The notes under the pieces are model-generated. The model was given only the letters and a program-made list of their open reading frames with translations, did not search any database and had not been told where the DNA came from. This document shows, in pieces, positions 26,370-35,339 of a stretch of 64,000 bases of DNA. The stretch spans positions 1 through 64,000 of the forward strand of contig CALRQC020000026.1 in assembly GCA_943370215.1 (NCBI GenBank), in the 5' to 3' direction. The position numbers and the translations under genes are program-made. Source of the stretch: Niveispirillum sp943370215. GTDB lineage: Bacteria; Pseudomonadota; Alphaproteobacteria; Azospirillales; Azospirillaceae. Each line of letters opens with the position of its first letter. Position 1 is the first letter of the stretch.

Positions 26370-26405
26370 GAAGCGGATTTCCCTTGCGAAAATGAATATT
26401 GACAA

Positions 26406-26422
26406 TTCCGCAGGTGGCGGAA
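26406..26422. promoter_or_regulatory. Palindrome upstream of the first TonB receptor
   Basis: TTCCGC-AGGTG-GCGGAA, perfect 6-bp arms, about 170 bases before the receptor start, in an AT-rich stretch (26390-26515) that likely holds the promoter. A looser inverted repeat ATTTCAAA/TTTGAAAT lies at about 26455-26490. The regulator is unknown. Confidence 0.35.
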
Positions 26423-26594
26423 AATCAGACATATCCAGGTATGTGGCGTCGCTAAATTTCAAACGATTGCAGACCAAAACAAATTTGAAATCTATGTGAA
26501 CAAATACTGTCACGTTTGGGGCTTATAAGCCGCCTTGTCCCGGCGGCCCCTGTGGCTGTGGGGCTATTGCCAATCCGACCCCACAGGTTGACCG

Positions 26595-29210
26595 ATGCAC
26601 CGGACTTTCCTGCTGCGCAGCGCTTCCGCGCTGGCACTTTGCCTTGCCTGCGTTCCGGCCATGACGGCCTTCGCCGATGTCGCCCCCGCGACGGAGGAGA
26701 TGGAAGAAATCGTCGTTACCGGCACCTATAGCCGCAGCCTGCAGGCCGCCCGCGACGTGAAGCGCAATGCCGACAAGGTGGTGGATTCGGTCTCCTCCGA
26801 AGATATCGGCAAGTTCCCCAACCAGAATGTGGCCGAGGCGCTGCAACTGGTCACCGGCATCACCATGACCCGCAGCCGCAGCGAGGGTCTGGATATCGCC
26901 GTGCGTGGTCTGGCCTCCAACTTCCAGACCACCCAGTTGAACGGCCGCTCCATCGCCGTGAACGAGAATGTGGAAAATGGCGGCGTCAATGGCCGTCAGT
27001 TCCGCTTCGACGTGCTGCCGCCGGAACTGGTTTCCCGCATCGATGTGGTGAAGTCCCCCACGGCCGACATGAATGAAGGCGCCATCGGCGGCAATATCGA
27101 TGTGCGCACCGTGCGCCCGTTCGATCTGGGCACCACGGTCAGCGGCACGGTACAGGGCAGCTATTCCGACCTGCGGGAAAAGACCGATCCGTCGGCTTCC
27201 GGCATCGTTTCCTGGGTCAATGACGATAAGAGCCTGGGCCTGCTGCTGGCCGGCTCCTACATGAAGCGCTCCGTCCGCCAGGACCGCGAATACAGCACCG
27301 GCTTTGAGATCAAGAAGGGCTGGTCCTCCCTGTTCGGCGGCGATACCTGGACGCCGACCCGCATCCGCCCGACCATCGAGCAGGAAGACCGCAAGCGCTA
27401 CACCGTGGCCGGCGCCCTGCAATGGCAGCCGGATGCGCGTTGGGAAACCAATGTCGATCTGCTGTTCTCCCGTCTGCGTAACGACTATGACGAATACGGC
27501 ATCGATATTTACCCCGGCGACAGCGCCGCCAAACCGCGCCCCGGCAGCTTCACCATCAAGAATGGTACCCTGGTGAAGGGCACGTTCGATAACGTCTTCA
27601 CCATGGCCTCGCGGGAGACCTCGGGCCAGCGCCATGACCTGTACGTGGCGGGCCTGAACCAGAAATTCACCAGCGGTGACGGCTGGATCGTCGATATGGA
27701 TGTCTCCTACTCCAAGGCGCATTCGATCAGCGAAGACCCGATCTCCCGCACCCGGTTGCAGACCTATCTGCCGCTGACCATGGATTTCACCCGTGGTTAC
27801 AAGAATGCCTATGATCTGATTACCAGCACCGATCTGAACAACCCGGCCTCCTATGTCGGCCGCCGGCTGGAATATCGGATGCAGGACAGCAACGATACCG
27901 ATTGGGGCGGGCGTCTGGATGTGACGCGCGAACTGAATATGGGGCCGCTGGCCAGCATCCAGGCCGGTGCCGAATATCGCAAGCGGGAGCGTGATTATTT
28001 CCGCCGCGACATCACCAGCAACACCGGTGTTGCCAATGTGCCGGGCGGCAGCTTCTCCAGCGACCTGTTCGACAGCTTCCCCTATAGCGACTTCCTGTCC
28101 GACTATAGCGGCAATTTCCCGCGCACCTGGCTGGTGCCGGATGGCAAGGCCTTCTTCGCCAAATACTGGAACAAGGCGCTGGAAAGCACGGCCCTGACGG
28201 CGGCCGACAAGGCCAACAGCTTCAATGTGCAGGAAGAAATCTGGGGTGGCTACGCCCGCCTGAATATGGAGACGGAGCTGGGCTCCATCCCCGTCAGGGC
28301 CAATCTGGGTGGCCGTCTGGTCAATACCCAGCAGATTTCGGCCGGCCATGCCAGCAATGGCACTACCGCCACCCCGGTGCGGTATGAGAAGGACTATACC
28401 AAGTTCCTGCCCAGCCTGAACGTCAAGGCCGACCTGACCGACGATCTGGTGGGCCGGTTCAGCGTGGCCCGCGTGCTGACCCGCCCCAACCTGGGCGATA
28501 TCGCCCCGCGTCTGACCATTTCCAACGATGCCCCCACCGGCAGCGGTGGCAATCCCAACCTGAACCCCTATCTGGCCACCCAGTATGATGCGACGCTGGA
28601 ATGGTACTTCGCCAAGGATGCGGCGCTGACCGGCGGCGTCTTCTTCAAGAAGCTGGATAGCTATATCACCGCCCGCAACACCCAGATCGACGTGCCGGGC
28701 CGTGGCGATATCCGCGTCACCACCCTGACCAATGGTGGCGATGCCGAGGTGCGCGGGTTTGAACTGGCCTATCAGCAGGTGATGAGCTTCCTGCCGGCCC
28801 CGTTTGACGGGCTGGGCGTGCAGGCCAATTACACCCATGCCGATGTGAAGACCGAATTCGTCACCGGTACCCGCACCGTGCGTGACCTGCTGCCGGGCTT
28901 GTCCAAGGACAGCTATAATCTGGTTGGCTTCTATGAGTTGGGGCCGTTCGGCGCCCGTGCCAGCTATTCCTGGCGCAGCGCCTATATGAGCGGGTTCGGC
29001 AACGAGGTCAGTTCCGACACCAATGTCGATGATTTCGGCACCCTGGATGCCAGCCTCTCCTATGCCGTTACCGAGAATATCACGGTGACGCTGGAAGGCA
29101 CCAACCTGACCGGGGCCGCCATCTACAACTATGGCAATGACAAGAACCAGCCGCGCGAGATTTATTACTATGGCCGTCGCTATACGGCCGGCGTGCGGGC
29201 GAAGTTCTGA
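26595..29210 (+). CDS. TonB-dependent outer membrane receptor (Xanthomonas/Caulobacter type)
   Basis: Outer membrane active transporter of 871 residues. It has a signal peptide (about 1-27), a TonB box EEIVVTGTY near residues 36-44, a plug domain with DIGKFPNQNVAEALQ and the VRGLASNFQTTQLNGR loop, and a beta barrel ending in an aromatic residue (VRAKF). The layout fits the large TonB-Xanth-Caul subfamily, which often handles sugars, oligosaccharides or other carbon sources. A ribosome-like ACAGG precedes the start by seven bases. A hairpin follows the stop. Substrate cannot be told; no TonB-linked partner lies beside it, though a sugar-type DeoR regulator and an MFS transporter are close. Confidence 0.93.
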   Translation: MHRTFLLRSASALALCLACVPAMTAFADVAPATEEMEEIVVTGTYSRSLQAARDVKRNADKVVDSVSSEDIGKFPNQNVAEALQLVTGITMTRSRSEGLDIAVRGLASNFQTTQLNGRSIAVNENVENGGVNGRQFRFDVLPPELVSRIDVVKSPTADMNEGAIGGNIDVRTVRPFDLGTTVSGTVQGSYSDLREKTDPSASGIVSWVNDDKSLGLLLAGSYMKRSVRQDREYSTGFEIKKGWSSLFGGDTWTPTRIRPTIEQEDRKRYTVAGALQWQPDARWETNVDLLFSRLRNDYDEYGIDIYPGDSAAKPRPGSFTIKNGTLVKGTFDNVFTMASRETSGQRHDLYVAGLNQKFTSGDGWIVDMDVSYSKAHSISEDPISRTRLQTYLPLTMDFTRGYKNAYDLITSTDLNNPASYVGRRLEYRMQDSNDTDWGGRLDVTRELNMGPLASIQAGAEYRKRERDYFRRDITSNTGVANVPGGSFSSDLFDSFPYSDFLSDYSGNFPRTWLVPDGKAFFAKYWNKALESTALTAADKANSFNVQEEIWGGYARLNMETELGSIPVRANLGGRLVNTQQISAGHASNGTTATPVRYEKDYTKFLPSLNVKADLTDDLVGRFSVARVLTRPNLGDIAPRLTISNDAPTGSGGNPNLNPYLATQYDATLEWYFAKDAALTGGVFFKKLDSYITARNTQIDVPGRGDIRVTTLTNGGDAEVRGFELAYQQVMSFLPAPFDGLGVQANYTHADVKTEFVTGTRTVRDLLPGLSKDSYNLVGFYELGPFGARASYSWRSAYMSGFGNEVSSDTNVDDFGTLDASLSYAVTENITVTLEGTNLTGAAIYNYGNDKNQPREIYYYGRRYTAGVRAKF

Positions 29211-29224
29211 TCAGACGTATCGGC

Positions 29225-29245
29225 GGGCCGCATCTGCTGCGGCCC
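29225..29245. terminator. Terminator-like hairpin after first TonB receptor
   Basis: Perfect 8-bp stem GGGCCGCA/TGCGGCCC with a 5-base loop, 14 bases after the receptor stop and 10 bases before the stop of the convergent methyltransferase gene. Confidence 0.55.
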
Positions 29246-29255
29246 ACCCTTTATC

Positions 29256-29990
29256 TCAGAAGCCGGCCGGCTGATCGCCTGCCGGCTTTTCCCATTCCAT
29301 GATGTGGAAATAGGGAACGCGCCGATAGCGTTCTTGCATATTGGCTTTTCCCCCAGTGGGCAGGGGTTCAGCAAAATGCCGCAGGATCAGGCCCTGTTCC
29401 AGAAACAGCGCCATATAGCGGCTGAGCGGGCGGTGCCAGTTGCGGATGCGGATGCCGCGCCACTCCACCCAATGGGCCCGCTCCTCCAAATAATTGTCGA
29501 TGATGTAATGCTTGCCGCCCTGGCCGTCATCAACCCAACCATCGGGTAGGCCGGCGGTGTTGAAGCTGGTCAGGTTGGCCAGCAGCAAGCTGCCGCCGGG
29601 GCGCAGGGCCGCCACCATGCGCGGGATGGCCGTATCAATGTCCGGAATATCGATCAGGCTGAGATAGCTGACGACAAGATCGACGCTGCTGTCCGGCACC
29701 TGCAGGTTTTCCGCACTTTCCAATCGGTATTCGCCGGCCGGGTCCAGTGCCTTGGCCCGGTCCAGCAGGGCGCGGGTCGGATCAATTCCCAGCGTGCGGA
29801 TACCCAGATCACGCATCATCCGGCAGAAACGCCCTTCCCCACAGCCAACATCCAGGGCCGTTTTGAACCCGCGATCACGGATGCGGGCCAGCATCGGCGC
29901 ATCCAGCACGAAGCGACGGCCGAAATCCCCGCCTTCACCCATATCATGGATCCAGGCGGCGGCCGATCCGTTCCACCCGTTCTCCGTCAT
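29256..29990 (-). CDS. Class I SAM-dependent methyltransferase
   Basis: A 244-residue cytosolic enzyme with the Rossmann-fold methyltransferase motifs: motif I LDVGCGEGRF (residues 46-55), acidic strand-2 end GIDPTRALLDRAK, motif around SAENLQVPDSSVDLVVSYLS and LRPGGSLLLANLT. The C-terminal half has aromatic-rich loops (HWVEWRGIRIRNWHRPLSRY) likely for substrate binding. Ribosome-like GGGAG precedes the start. It resembles the Methyltransf_11 group, which includes ubiquinone/menaquinone and small-molecule methylases; the substrate is unknown. Divergent from the DeoR gene. Confidence 0.85.
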   Translation of the reverse strand: MTENGWNGSAAAWIHDMGEGGDFGRRFVLDAPMLARIRDRGFKTALDVGCGEGRFCRMMRDLGIRTLGIDPTRALLDRAKALDPAGEYRLESAENLQVPDSSVDLVVSYLSLIDIPDIDTAIPRMVAALRPGGSLLLANLTSFNTAGLPDGWVDDGQGGKHYIIDNYLEERAHWVEWRGIRIRNWHRPLSRYMALFLEQGLILRHFAEPLPTGGKANMQERYRRVPYFHIMEWEKPAGDQPAGF

Positions 29991-30139
29991 TCTCCACTCC
30001 CACTCCTGGTCACCTCATGACGGGAGGCATACCGCAATCCATCATTATTGGCATTGCACGTTTGTGCATGTTTGTCCTTGCTGTCGCTTCGTGCTTGAAC
30101 GATATTCCGGGTGATAACGATTGCGATGCGTCCCTTCCC

Positions 30140-30916
30140 ATGGCTAACCTGCCCATCCTGCCTGAAGAACGACACCGTCTGATCCGTCAGCGCCTGGAGG
30201 CGCAGGGGCGGGTGCTGGCGGTCGATCTGGCGCGTGACCTCAATATCTCCGAAGACACGATCCGGCGTGATCTGCGGGAACTGGCGGCGCAGGGCCATTG
30301 CCAACGTGTCTATGGCGGGGCGCTGCGCCTGTCGCCGGCATCGGGTGACCTGCAGACGCGCCAGCGCCAGAACCCGGAAGGCAAGGCCCTGGTGGCGCGC
30401 CGGGCGGTGGGGCTGGTGCAGCCGGGGCAGGTGCTGTTCCTGGATGCCGGCAGCACCAACCGTGCCATTGCCGAGGCCTTGCCCGATCATGCCGATTTGA
30501 CCGTGATTACCAACGCCCCGGATATCGCGCTGGCCCTGGCCGGCCGGCCGGGCTTTACGGTGATCCAGGTGGGTGGCGTGCTGAACCCGTCTGTTGGGGG
30601 CACGCTGGGCGCGCGCGCTGTGCGGGAGGTGGCGGATTATGCCACCGACCTCTGTTTCGTGGGCGTCTGTGCCGTCTCCGCCGAAGCGGGTTTGCGCTGT
30701 TTTTCCCTGGAAGATGCCGAATTCAAACGCGCCGTGATTGCCGCCAGCCGCGCCGTGGCGGTGGCGGTGACGGCGGAGAAGGTGGGAACGGCCGCTTCTT
30801 TCCATGTCGCCGATCTGGCCACCATCGATCATCTGATCGTCGGTGGGGAGGTGCCGGATGCGGCACTGGCCCCCTTGCTGGATGCCGGCCTTGTCATTCT
30901 CCAGGCTGCCGCCTGA
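30140..30916 (+). CDS. DeoR-family transcriptional regulator
   Basis: Regulator of 258 residues with an N-terminal DeoR helix-turn-helix (LPEERHRLIRQRLEAQGRV, then ARDLNISEDTIRRDLRELAAQG at residues about 31-52) and a C-terminal sugar-isomerase-like sensor domain (LDAGSTNRAIAEAL, VGGVLNPSVGG, FVGVCAVSAEAGL). DeoR proteins usually bind phosphorylated sugars and repress nearby catabolic or transport genes. I chose ATG at 30140 because it gives the normal family N-terminus; the longer frame from 30017 adds a stretch not expected in the family. It lies 31 bases before the MFS gene and probably controls it. Confidence 0.9.
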   Translation: MANLPILPEERHRLIRQRLEAQGRVLAVDLARDLNISEDTIRRDLRELAAQGHCQRVYGGALRLSPASGDLQTRQRQNPEGKALVARRAVGLVQPGQVLFLDAGSTNRAIAEALPDHADLTVITNAPDIALALAGRPGFTVIQVGGVLNPSVGGTLGARAVREVADYATDLCFVGVCAVSAEAGLRCFSLEDAEFKRAVIAASRAVAVAVTAEKVGTAASFHVADLATIDHLIVGGEVPDAALAPLLDAGLVILQAAA

Positions 30917-30947
30917 CACCCGACGATCTGTTTTGCCCAGGACCATC

Positions 30948-32096
30948 ATGACTGCGCTTTCTTCCCCGGTTCCCGCCCCTTCCGCCGCGCAATTCGCCAC
31001 GCGGCTGGTTTTTCTGGTCGCCGGCTTTGGCACGGCGACATGGGCGCCGCTGGTGCCATTCGTCAAATCACGCATCGGCATGGAGGCGGGCACGCTGGGG
31101 CTGGTGCTGCTGGCGCTGGGCGGCGGCTCGATCCTGATGATGCCGCTGGCGGGGCAGTTGGCGGCCCGGTTTGGCTGCCGCGCCACCATCATGGTCTCCG
31201 GTCTGATCGCCACGGCGATCCTGCCCCTGTTGGCCATCGCGCCCAATCTCTGGTGGCTGGTGCCGGGCCTGTTCCTGTTCGGGGCCAGCATCGGCACCAT
31301 GGATGTGGCCATCAATGTGCAGGCCATCATTGTGGAGCGGGATAGCGGGCGGCCGATGATGTCGGGCTTTCATGCCCTGTTCAGCCTGGGCGGCATTATC
31401 GGGGCGGCGGGGATGGCGGCCATGCTGGGGCTGGGCGCCTCCCCGCTGGTGGCCACGCTGACCATGCTGGTGGCGATGGTTGTGCTGCTGTTCCTCTCGC
31501 AAGGGGGGCTGCTGCCCTATGGCAGCAAGTCGGACGGTCCGGCCTTTGCCCTGCCGCGCGGCATCGTGCTGCTGCTGGGGATCCTCTGCTTCATCAGCTT
31601 TCTGGCCGAGGGCGCCATGCTGGATTGGAGTGCGGTGTTCCTGACCGGCACGCATCAGGTGCCGGCGGCCTATGCCGGCCTGGGCTATGCCGCCTTTGCC
31701 GGGGCCATGACGGTGGGGCGTTTCCTGGGGGACCGGATCGTGCATCGGTTTGGCCCTGTCACCGTGCTGTCGGCGGGTGGTTTCATCGCCGGGTTGGGTT
31801 TCATCGCTGCCACCCTGGCCCCGGTCTGGGAGTTGGTGCTGGCCGGCTATGCGCTGGTGGGGATCGGCGCGTCCAACATTGTGCCGATCCTGTTCACCAG
31901 CGCCGGCCGCCAGCGCGCCATGCCGGAGAGCCTGGCCCTGCCGGCCGTGTCAACCCTTGGCTATGCGGGCATCCTGGCCGGCCCAGCCGCCATCGGCTTT
32001 GTCGCCCATCTCAGCAGCCTGTCCATCGCCTTCCTGCTGCTGGCTGTCGGCTTGATCGGCGTCGGTGTGGGCGGGCGCTGGTTGCGCCGGCTGTAA
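30948..32096 (+). CDS. MFS transporter, YbjJ/FucP-like
   Basis: Inner membrane transporter of 382 residues with about 12 helices. The first helices carry WAPLVPFVKSRIGMEAGTLGLVLLALGGG, similar to the E. coli YbjJ-type group. The start ATG at 30948 has AGGA six bases upstream. It is in one unit with the DeoR regulator, so a sugar or sugar-like substrate is a reasonable inference. Its last 147 bases overlap, on the opposite strand, the 3' end of the GlgX gene. Confidence 0.85.
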   Translation: MTALSSPVPAPSAAQFATRLVFLVAGFGTATWAPLVPFVKSRIGMEAGTLGLVLLALGGGSILMMPLAGQLAARFGCRATIMVSGLIATAILPLLAIAPNLWWLVPGLFLFGASIGTMDVAINVQAIIVERDSGRPMMSGFHALFSLGGIIGAAGMAAMLGLGASPLVATLTMLVAMVVLLFLSQGGLLPYGSKSDGPAFALPRGIVLLLGILCFISFLAEGAMLDWSAVFLTGTHQVPAAYAGLGYAAFAGAMTVGRFLGDRIVHRFGPVTVLSAGGFIAGLGFIAATLAPVWELVLAGYALVGIGASNIVPILFTSAGRQRAMPESLALPAVSTLGYAGILAGPAAIGFVAHLSSLSIAFLLLAVGLIGVGVGGRWLRRL

Positions 32097-34205
32097 ACCC
32101 AGCAGCAACAGGGAACGGGCGGCCAGCGGGTGGGCCTCACCGGCTGGCAGCACGCCATCCGTTTCCGCCGCCGTGTCCAGCAGCACCTGCCAAAGCGCGC
32201 CACCCGTCACTGTGGGCAGGGTGAAGGACACCGCCTCGTGGTGCGCGTTCAGCAATAATAGCAGGGTGGCATCGCTGCCCGGCCGGCGGATGCCGGTGGG
32301 CTGGGCCCGGCCATCCAGCAACATGCCCAGGCAGCGGGCATGGGGATCGTGCCAATTCTCCGGCACCATTTCCGTCGCCGCCGGGGTCAGCCAGGTGACA
32401 TCCTTCACATCCAGATCGGGATGCTGCTGCCCGGTCAGGAAGCGGCCCCGGCGCAGGATCGGGTAATGTTGGCGCAGCGCGATGCAGCGCCGCACGAAAT
32501 CCCGCAGCGCCTCCCCCGCCGCATCCACGCCGGCCCAATCCAGCCAGGTCGTCTCGTTATCCTGGCAATAGGCGTTGTTGTTGCCCTGCTGGCTGTGTCC
32601 GAACTCATCGCCCGCCAGGATCATCGGTGTGCCCTGGGAGAAGATCAGCGTGGCCAGCAAATTGCGCTTCTGCCGTTCGCGCAGGGCCATTATGTCCGGG
32701 TCGTCGGTCGGCCCCTCCGCCCCATGGTTCCAGGAGAGATTGTGGGAATGGCCGTCGCGCCCCTCCTCCCCATTGGCATCATTATGCTTGTCGTTATAGG
32801 AGACGAGATCGTTCAGGGTGAAGCCATCATGGGCGGTGATGAAATTGACCGAGGCATGGGGCCGCCGGCCCCGCCGGTTGAAGACGGAACCGCTGGCCGT
32901 CAGCCGGTCGGCCAGTTCGGGCAACTGGCCCTCGTCCCCCTTCCAATAGGCGCGCACCGTGTCGCGGAACTTGTCGTTCCATTCCGCCCAGCCGGGCGGG
33001 AATCCCCCCACCTGATAGCCGCCGGGACCGCAATCCCACGGCTCTGCGATCAGCTTCACGCGGGACAGCACCGGGTCTTGCCGGCAACTGTCCAGAAAGC
33101 CGCCGCCTTCATCAAAACCATAGGGCTCCCGCCCCAGAATGGTGGCCAGATCGAAGCGGAAGCCATCGACATGCATTTCCTCCACCCAATAGCGCAGACT
33201 GTCGGTCACCATCTGCAGCACGCGCGGGTGGGACAGGTTCAGCGTGTTTCCGGTGCCGGTTTCGTTGATGTAATAGCGCTGCTGGTCCGGGATCAGCCGG
33301 TAATAGCTGGCATTGTCGATGCCCTTGAAGCTCAGCGTCGGGCCCAATTCGTTGCCTTCGGCGGTGTGGTTGTAAACCACGTCCAGGATCACCTCCAGCC
33401 CGGCATCATGCAACTGGGCCACCATATGCTTGAACTCGCTGATCCCCCCGCCGCTGGTGGAATAGCCGGGTTCGGGCGCAAAGAATCCCAACGAATTATA
33501 GCCCCAGTAATTGCGCAGGCCCTTGTCCAGCAGGGGCTGATCCTGGGCGAAGGCGTGGATGGGCATCAGTTCCACGCTGGTGACGCCAAGTGCCTTCAGA
33601 TAATCCACCACCTCTTTCACCGCCAGCCCGGCATAGGTGCCGCGCAGGGCGGGGGGCACCGCGGGGTGGCGCATGGTCATGCCCTTTACATGCGCTTCGT
33701 AAAAGATCGTGCGGTCCCAGGCGATGCGGGGGCGCCGGTCACGGCCCCAGGTGAAGGCGGGGTCGATCACCCGGCATTTCGGCATATGGGGGGCGCTGTC
33801 CCGCCGGTCGAAGCTGAGGTCCAGTGCGGAATGCCCCATGCGATAGCCGAAATGCGAGGGGTGCCAGTCAATCCGCCCCACCAGCCCCTTGGCATAGGGG
33901 TCCAGCACCAGCTTGTGCGGGTTGAAACGGTGGCCTTGCTCCGGCGCGAAAGGGCCATGCACGCGATAGGCATAGACGGCCCCCGGCCGGGCATCGGGCA
34001 GATAGCCGTGCCACACCTCGTCCGTATATTCCGGCAGGGTGATCCGCTCCAGTTCCCGCTTGCCGCTGCTATCGAACAGGCAGAGTTCCACCTTGGTGGC
34101 GTGGGCGGAAAACAGGGCGAAATTCACCCCCAACCCATCCCAGGTCGCCCCCAAGGGGTAAGGAAGCCCTTCGGTGACGCGCGACGAACGTTTCACAATG
34201 GCCAT
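31950..34205 (-). CDS. glgX: Glycogen debranching enzyme GlgX (GH13), with an antisense-overlapping C-terminal tail
   Basis: Cytosolic isoamylase-type enzyme that cuts alpha-1,6 branches left after phosphorylase action on glycogen. The 751-residue protein has an N-terminal CBM48 (LPYPLGATWDGLGVNFALFS) and GH13 regions with catalytic Asp352 (VDGFRFDLA), Glu388 (IAEPWD) and transition-state Asp460 (TAHDGF). The core ends near residue 700, then about 48 residues (about 704-751) are encoded antisense to the MFS gene and are rich in Gln, Ala and Asp, unlike any domain. The overlap of 147 bases suggests that the original stop was lost and the frame ran into the neighbour. No other glg genes are visible in this window. 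Confidence 0.92.
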   Translation of the reverse strand: MAIVKRSSRVTEGLPYPLGATWDGLGVNFALFSAHATKVELCLFDSSGKRELERITLPEYTDEVWHGYLPDARPGAVYAYRVHGPFAPEQGHRFNPHKLVLDPYAKGLVGRIDWHPSHFGYRMGHSALDLSFDRRDSAPHMPKCRVIDPAFTWGRDRRPRIAWDRTIFYEAHVKGMTMRHPAVPPALRGTYAGLAVKEVVDYLKALGVTSVELMPIHAFAQDQPLLDKGLRNYWGYNSLGFFAPEPGYSTSGGGISEFKHMVAQLHDAGLEVILDVVYNHTAEGNELGPTLSFKGIDNASYYRLIPDQQRYYINETGTGNTLNLSHPRVLQMVTDSLRYWVEEMHVDGFRFDLATILGREPYGFDEGGGFLDSCRQDPVLSRVKLIAEPWDCGPGGYQVGGFPPGWAEWNDKFRDTVRAYWKGDEGQLPELADRLTASGSVFNRRGRRPHASVNFITAHDGFTLNDLVSYNDKHNDANGEEGRDGHSHNLSWNHGAEGPTDDPDIMALRERQKRNLLATLIFSQGTPMILAGDEFGHSQQGNNNAYCQDNETTWLDWAGVDAAGEALRDFVRRCIALRQHYPILRRGRFLTGQQHPDLDVKDVTWLTPAATEMVPENWHDPHARCLGMLLDGRAQPTGIRRPGSDATLLLLLNAHHEAVSFTLPTVTGGALWQVLLDTAAETDGVLPAGEAHPLAARSLLLLGLQPAQPAPAHTDADQADSQQQEGDGQAAEMGDKADGGWAGQDARIAKG

Positions 34206-34497
34206 GGCGGCAGGCTCCGGGTCGGGTTGTCTGGCTGCCTGCGAACAACCCGATATGGGGCCGGGTGTTCCGCTGCGGCCCCAATCGGCAAGCCGGATCA
34301 GCTAGGTGCACCGGTTGGTCCATCGCGTCGCGGGCAAGGCGGATGAACAGCGTATCGAGATTGCGGCCTGCCGGTCCCCTTATGGTGGGGGTGACTGACG
34401 CCATAGTCCCTATGGCCAAACCACCATGCGCATTTCCAGCTTTTGTGTTTGAGAATTGTTTGCATTATAAGGGCGGATTTGATTCGGGAGCAGACAG
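34206..34497. other. Divergent promoter region between glgX and the periplasmic helical protein
   Basis: 292 bases with no convincing gene. The right part holds a good promoter candidate for the downstream gene; the left part, nearer glgX, is GC-rich and shows no clear motif. Confidence 0.5.
34443..34471 (+). promoter_or_regulatory. Sigma-70-like promoter candidate
   Basis: -35-like TTGTGT (34443-34448), spacer of 17, and -10-like TATAAG (34466-34471), 27 bases before the ATG of the helical periplasmic protein. The -10 matches well, the -35 less so. Confidence 0.5.
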
Positions 34498-35298
34498 ATG
34501 CAGATGAAGACGAAGCTGTGGGTCGGGATCGGGCTGTGTGTCACGCTGGGCGGTGCGCCGCTGGTGGTGCAGGCACAAGATGCCCATGCCGGGCACCAGG
34601 GCCATGGCGCGCCTGCCACGGCCGCGCAAGGTGGGGAAGGGGGCGAGCTTGGCGCCTTCAGCGATCTGTCGGAAGACCAGCAGTTGATGGGTTCCCTGGG
34701 CCTGATCCGGGGGCATCTGCATGTCGGGCGGGAGCTTTACACCGGCGGTCAGGCCAGTGCTGCCGTGCCGCATTTCCTGCATCCGGCTGAAGAGATTTAT
34801 GAGATCGCCCGCCCGACGCTGGAGGCGCGCAAGGTCGGCTTTGACAAGCTGCTGGATGAACTGGTGGCTTTGGCCCGCAAGAACGCGCCTGCCGCAGACG
34901 TGGCCAAGGCGCTGGACAAGGTGGAAGCCGCCCTGACCAAGGCGGAACAGACCATCGCCAAGGGAGAGGTCAACAAGCCGGGCTTCCTGGTGCCGGTCAT
35001 CACCCAGTTGCTGCGCACTGCGTCGGATGAATATGCAGCGGGTTTTGAGGATGGGCGCATCGTCAGCCCGGTGGAATATCAGGACGGGCGCGGCTTCTAC
35101 ACTGTCGCCAATGCCTATCTGAAAAAGCTGTCGGCCGCCATCGCGGCGCATGATCCCAAGGGCAACAGCGCCGCCGCCATGGAAAAGCTGGGTCCGGTCT
35201 GGGGCACGCTGGTGCCGCCGACCGGCCCGGCCACCCCGCCGGGTGAGGTTTCCGCACTGGTCTCCAACGTGGAACTGGCGATCAACCGTCTGCGGTGA
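34498..35298 (+). CDS. Periplasmic helical protein of unknown function, peroxidase-linked
   Basis: A 266-residue exported protein. Signal peptide residues about 1-26 (ending VVQAQ), then a His/Gly/Ala-rich linker (DAHAGHQGHG) that could bind metal, then an almost entirely helical domain: SLGLIRGHLHVGRELYTGGQ, then repeated amphipathic helices with paired Glu/Lys. No Cys in the mature part. GGGAG lies seven bases before the start. It is 41 bases from a di-haem peroxidase-cupredoxin gene and likely in one operon, so a role in metal, redox or electron handling is a reasonable inference. I do not recognise the family. Confidence 0.7.
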   Translation: MQMKTKLWVGIGLCVTLGGAPLVVQAQDAHAGHQGHGAPATAAQGGEGGELGAFSDLSEDQQLMGSLGLIRGHLHVGRELYTGGQASAAVPHFLHPAEEIYEIARPTLEARKVGFDKLLDELVALARKNAPAADVAKALDKVEAALTKAEQTIAKGEVNKPGFLVPVITQLLRTASDEYAAGFEDGRIVSPVEYQDGRGFYTVANAYLKKLSAAIAAHDPKGNSAAAMEKLGPVWGTLVPPTGPATPPGEVSALVSNVELAINRLR

Positions 35299-35339
35299 TA
35301 GGCAAGCGGGCATATTGAGGGGGAAGGGGATCGGGTTTC

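Noticed and set aside
26523..28838. Minus-strand frame of 771 codons opposite the first TonB receptor
   Set aside because: Low-complexity Gly/His/Ala/Ile translation without motif; the receptor frame is unambiguous.
32340..34346. Plus-strand frame of 668 codons opposite glgX
   Set aside because: Antisense shadow of a clear GH13 enzyme; no motif or ribosome site.
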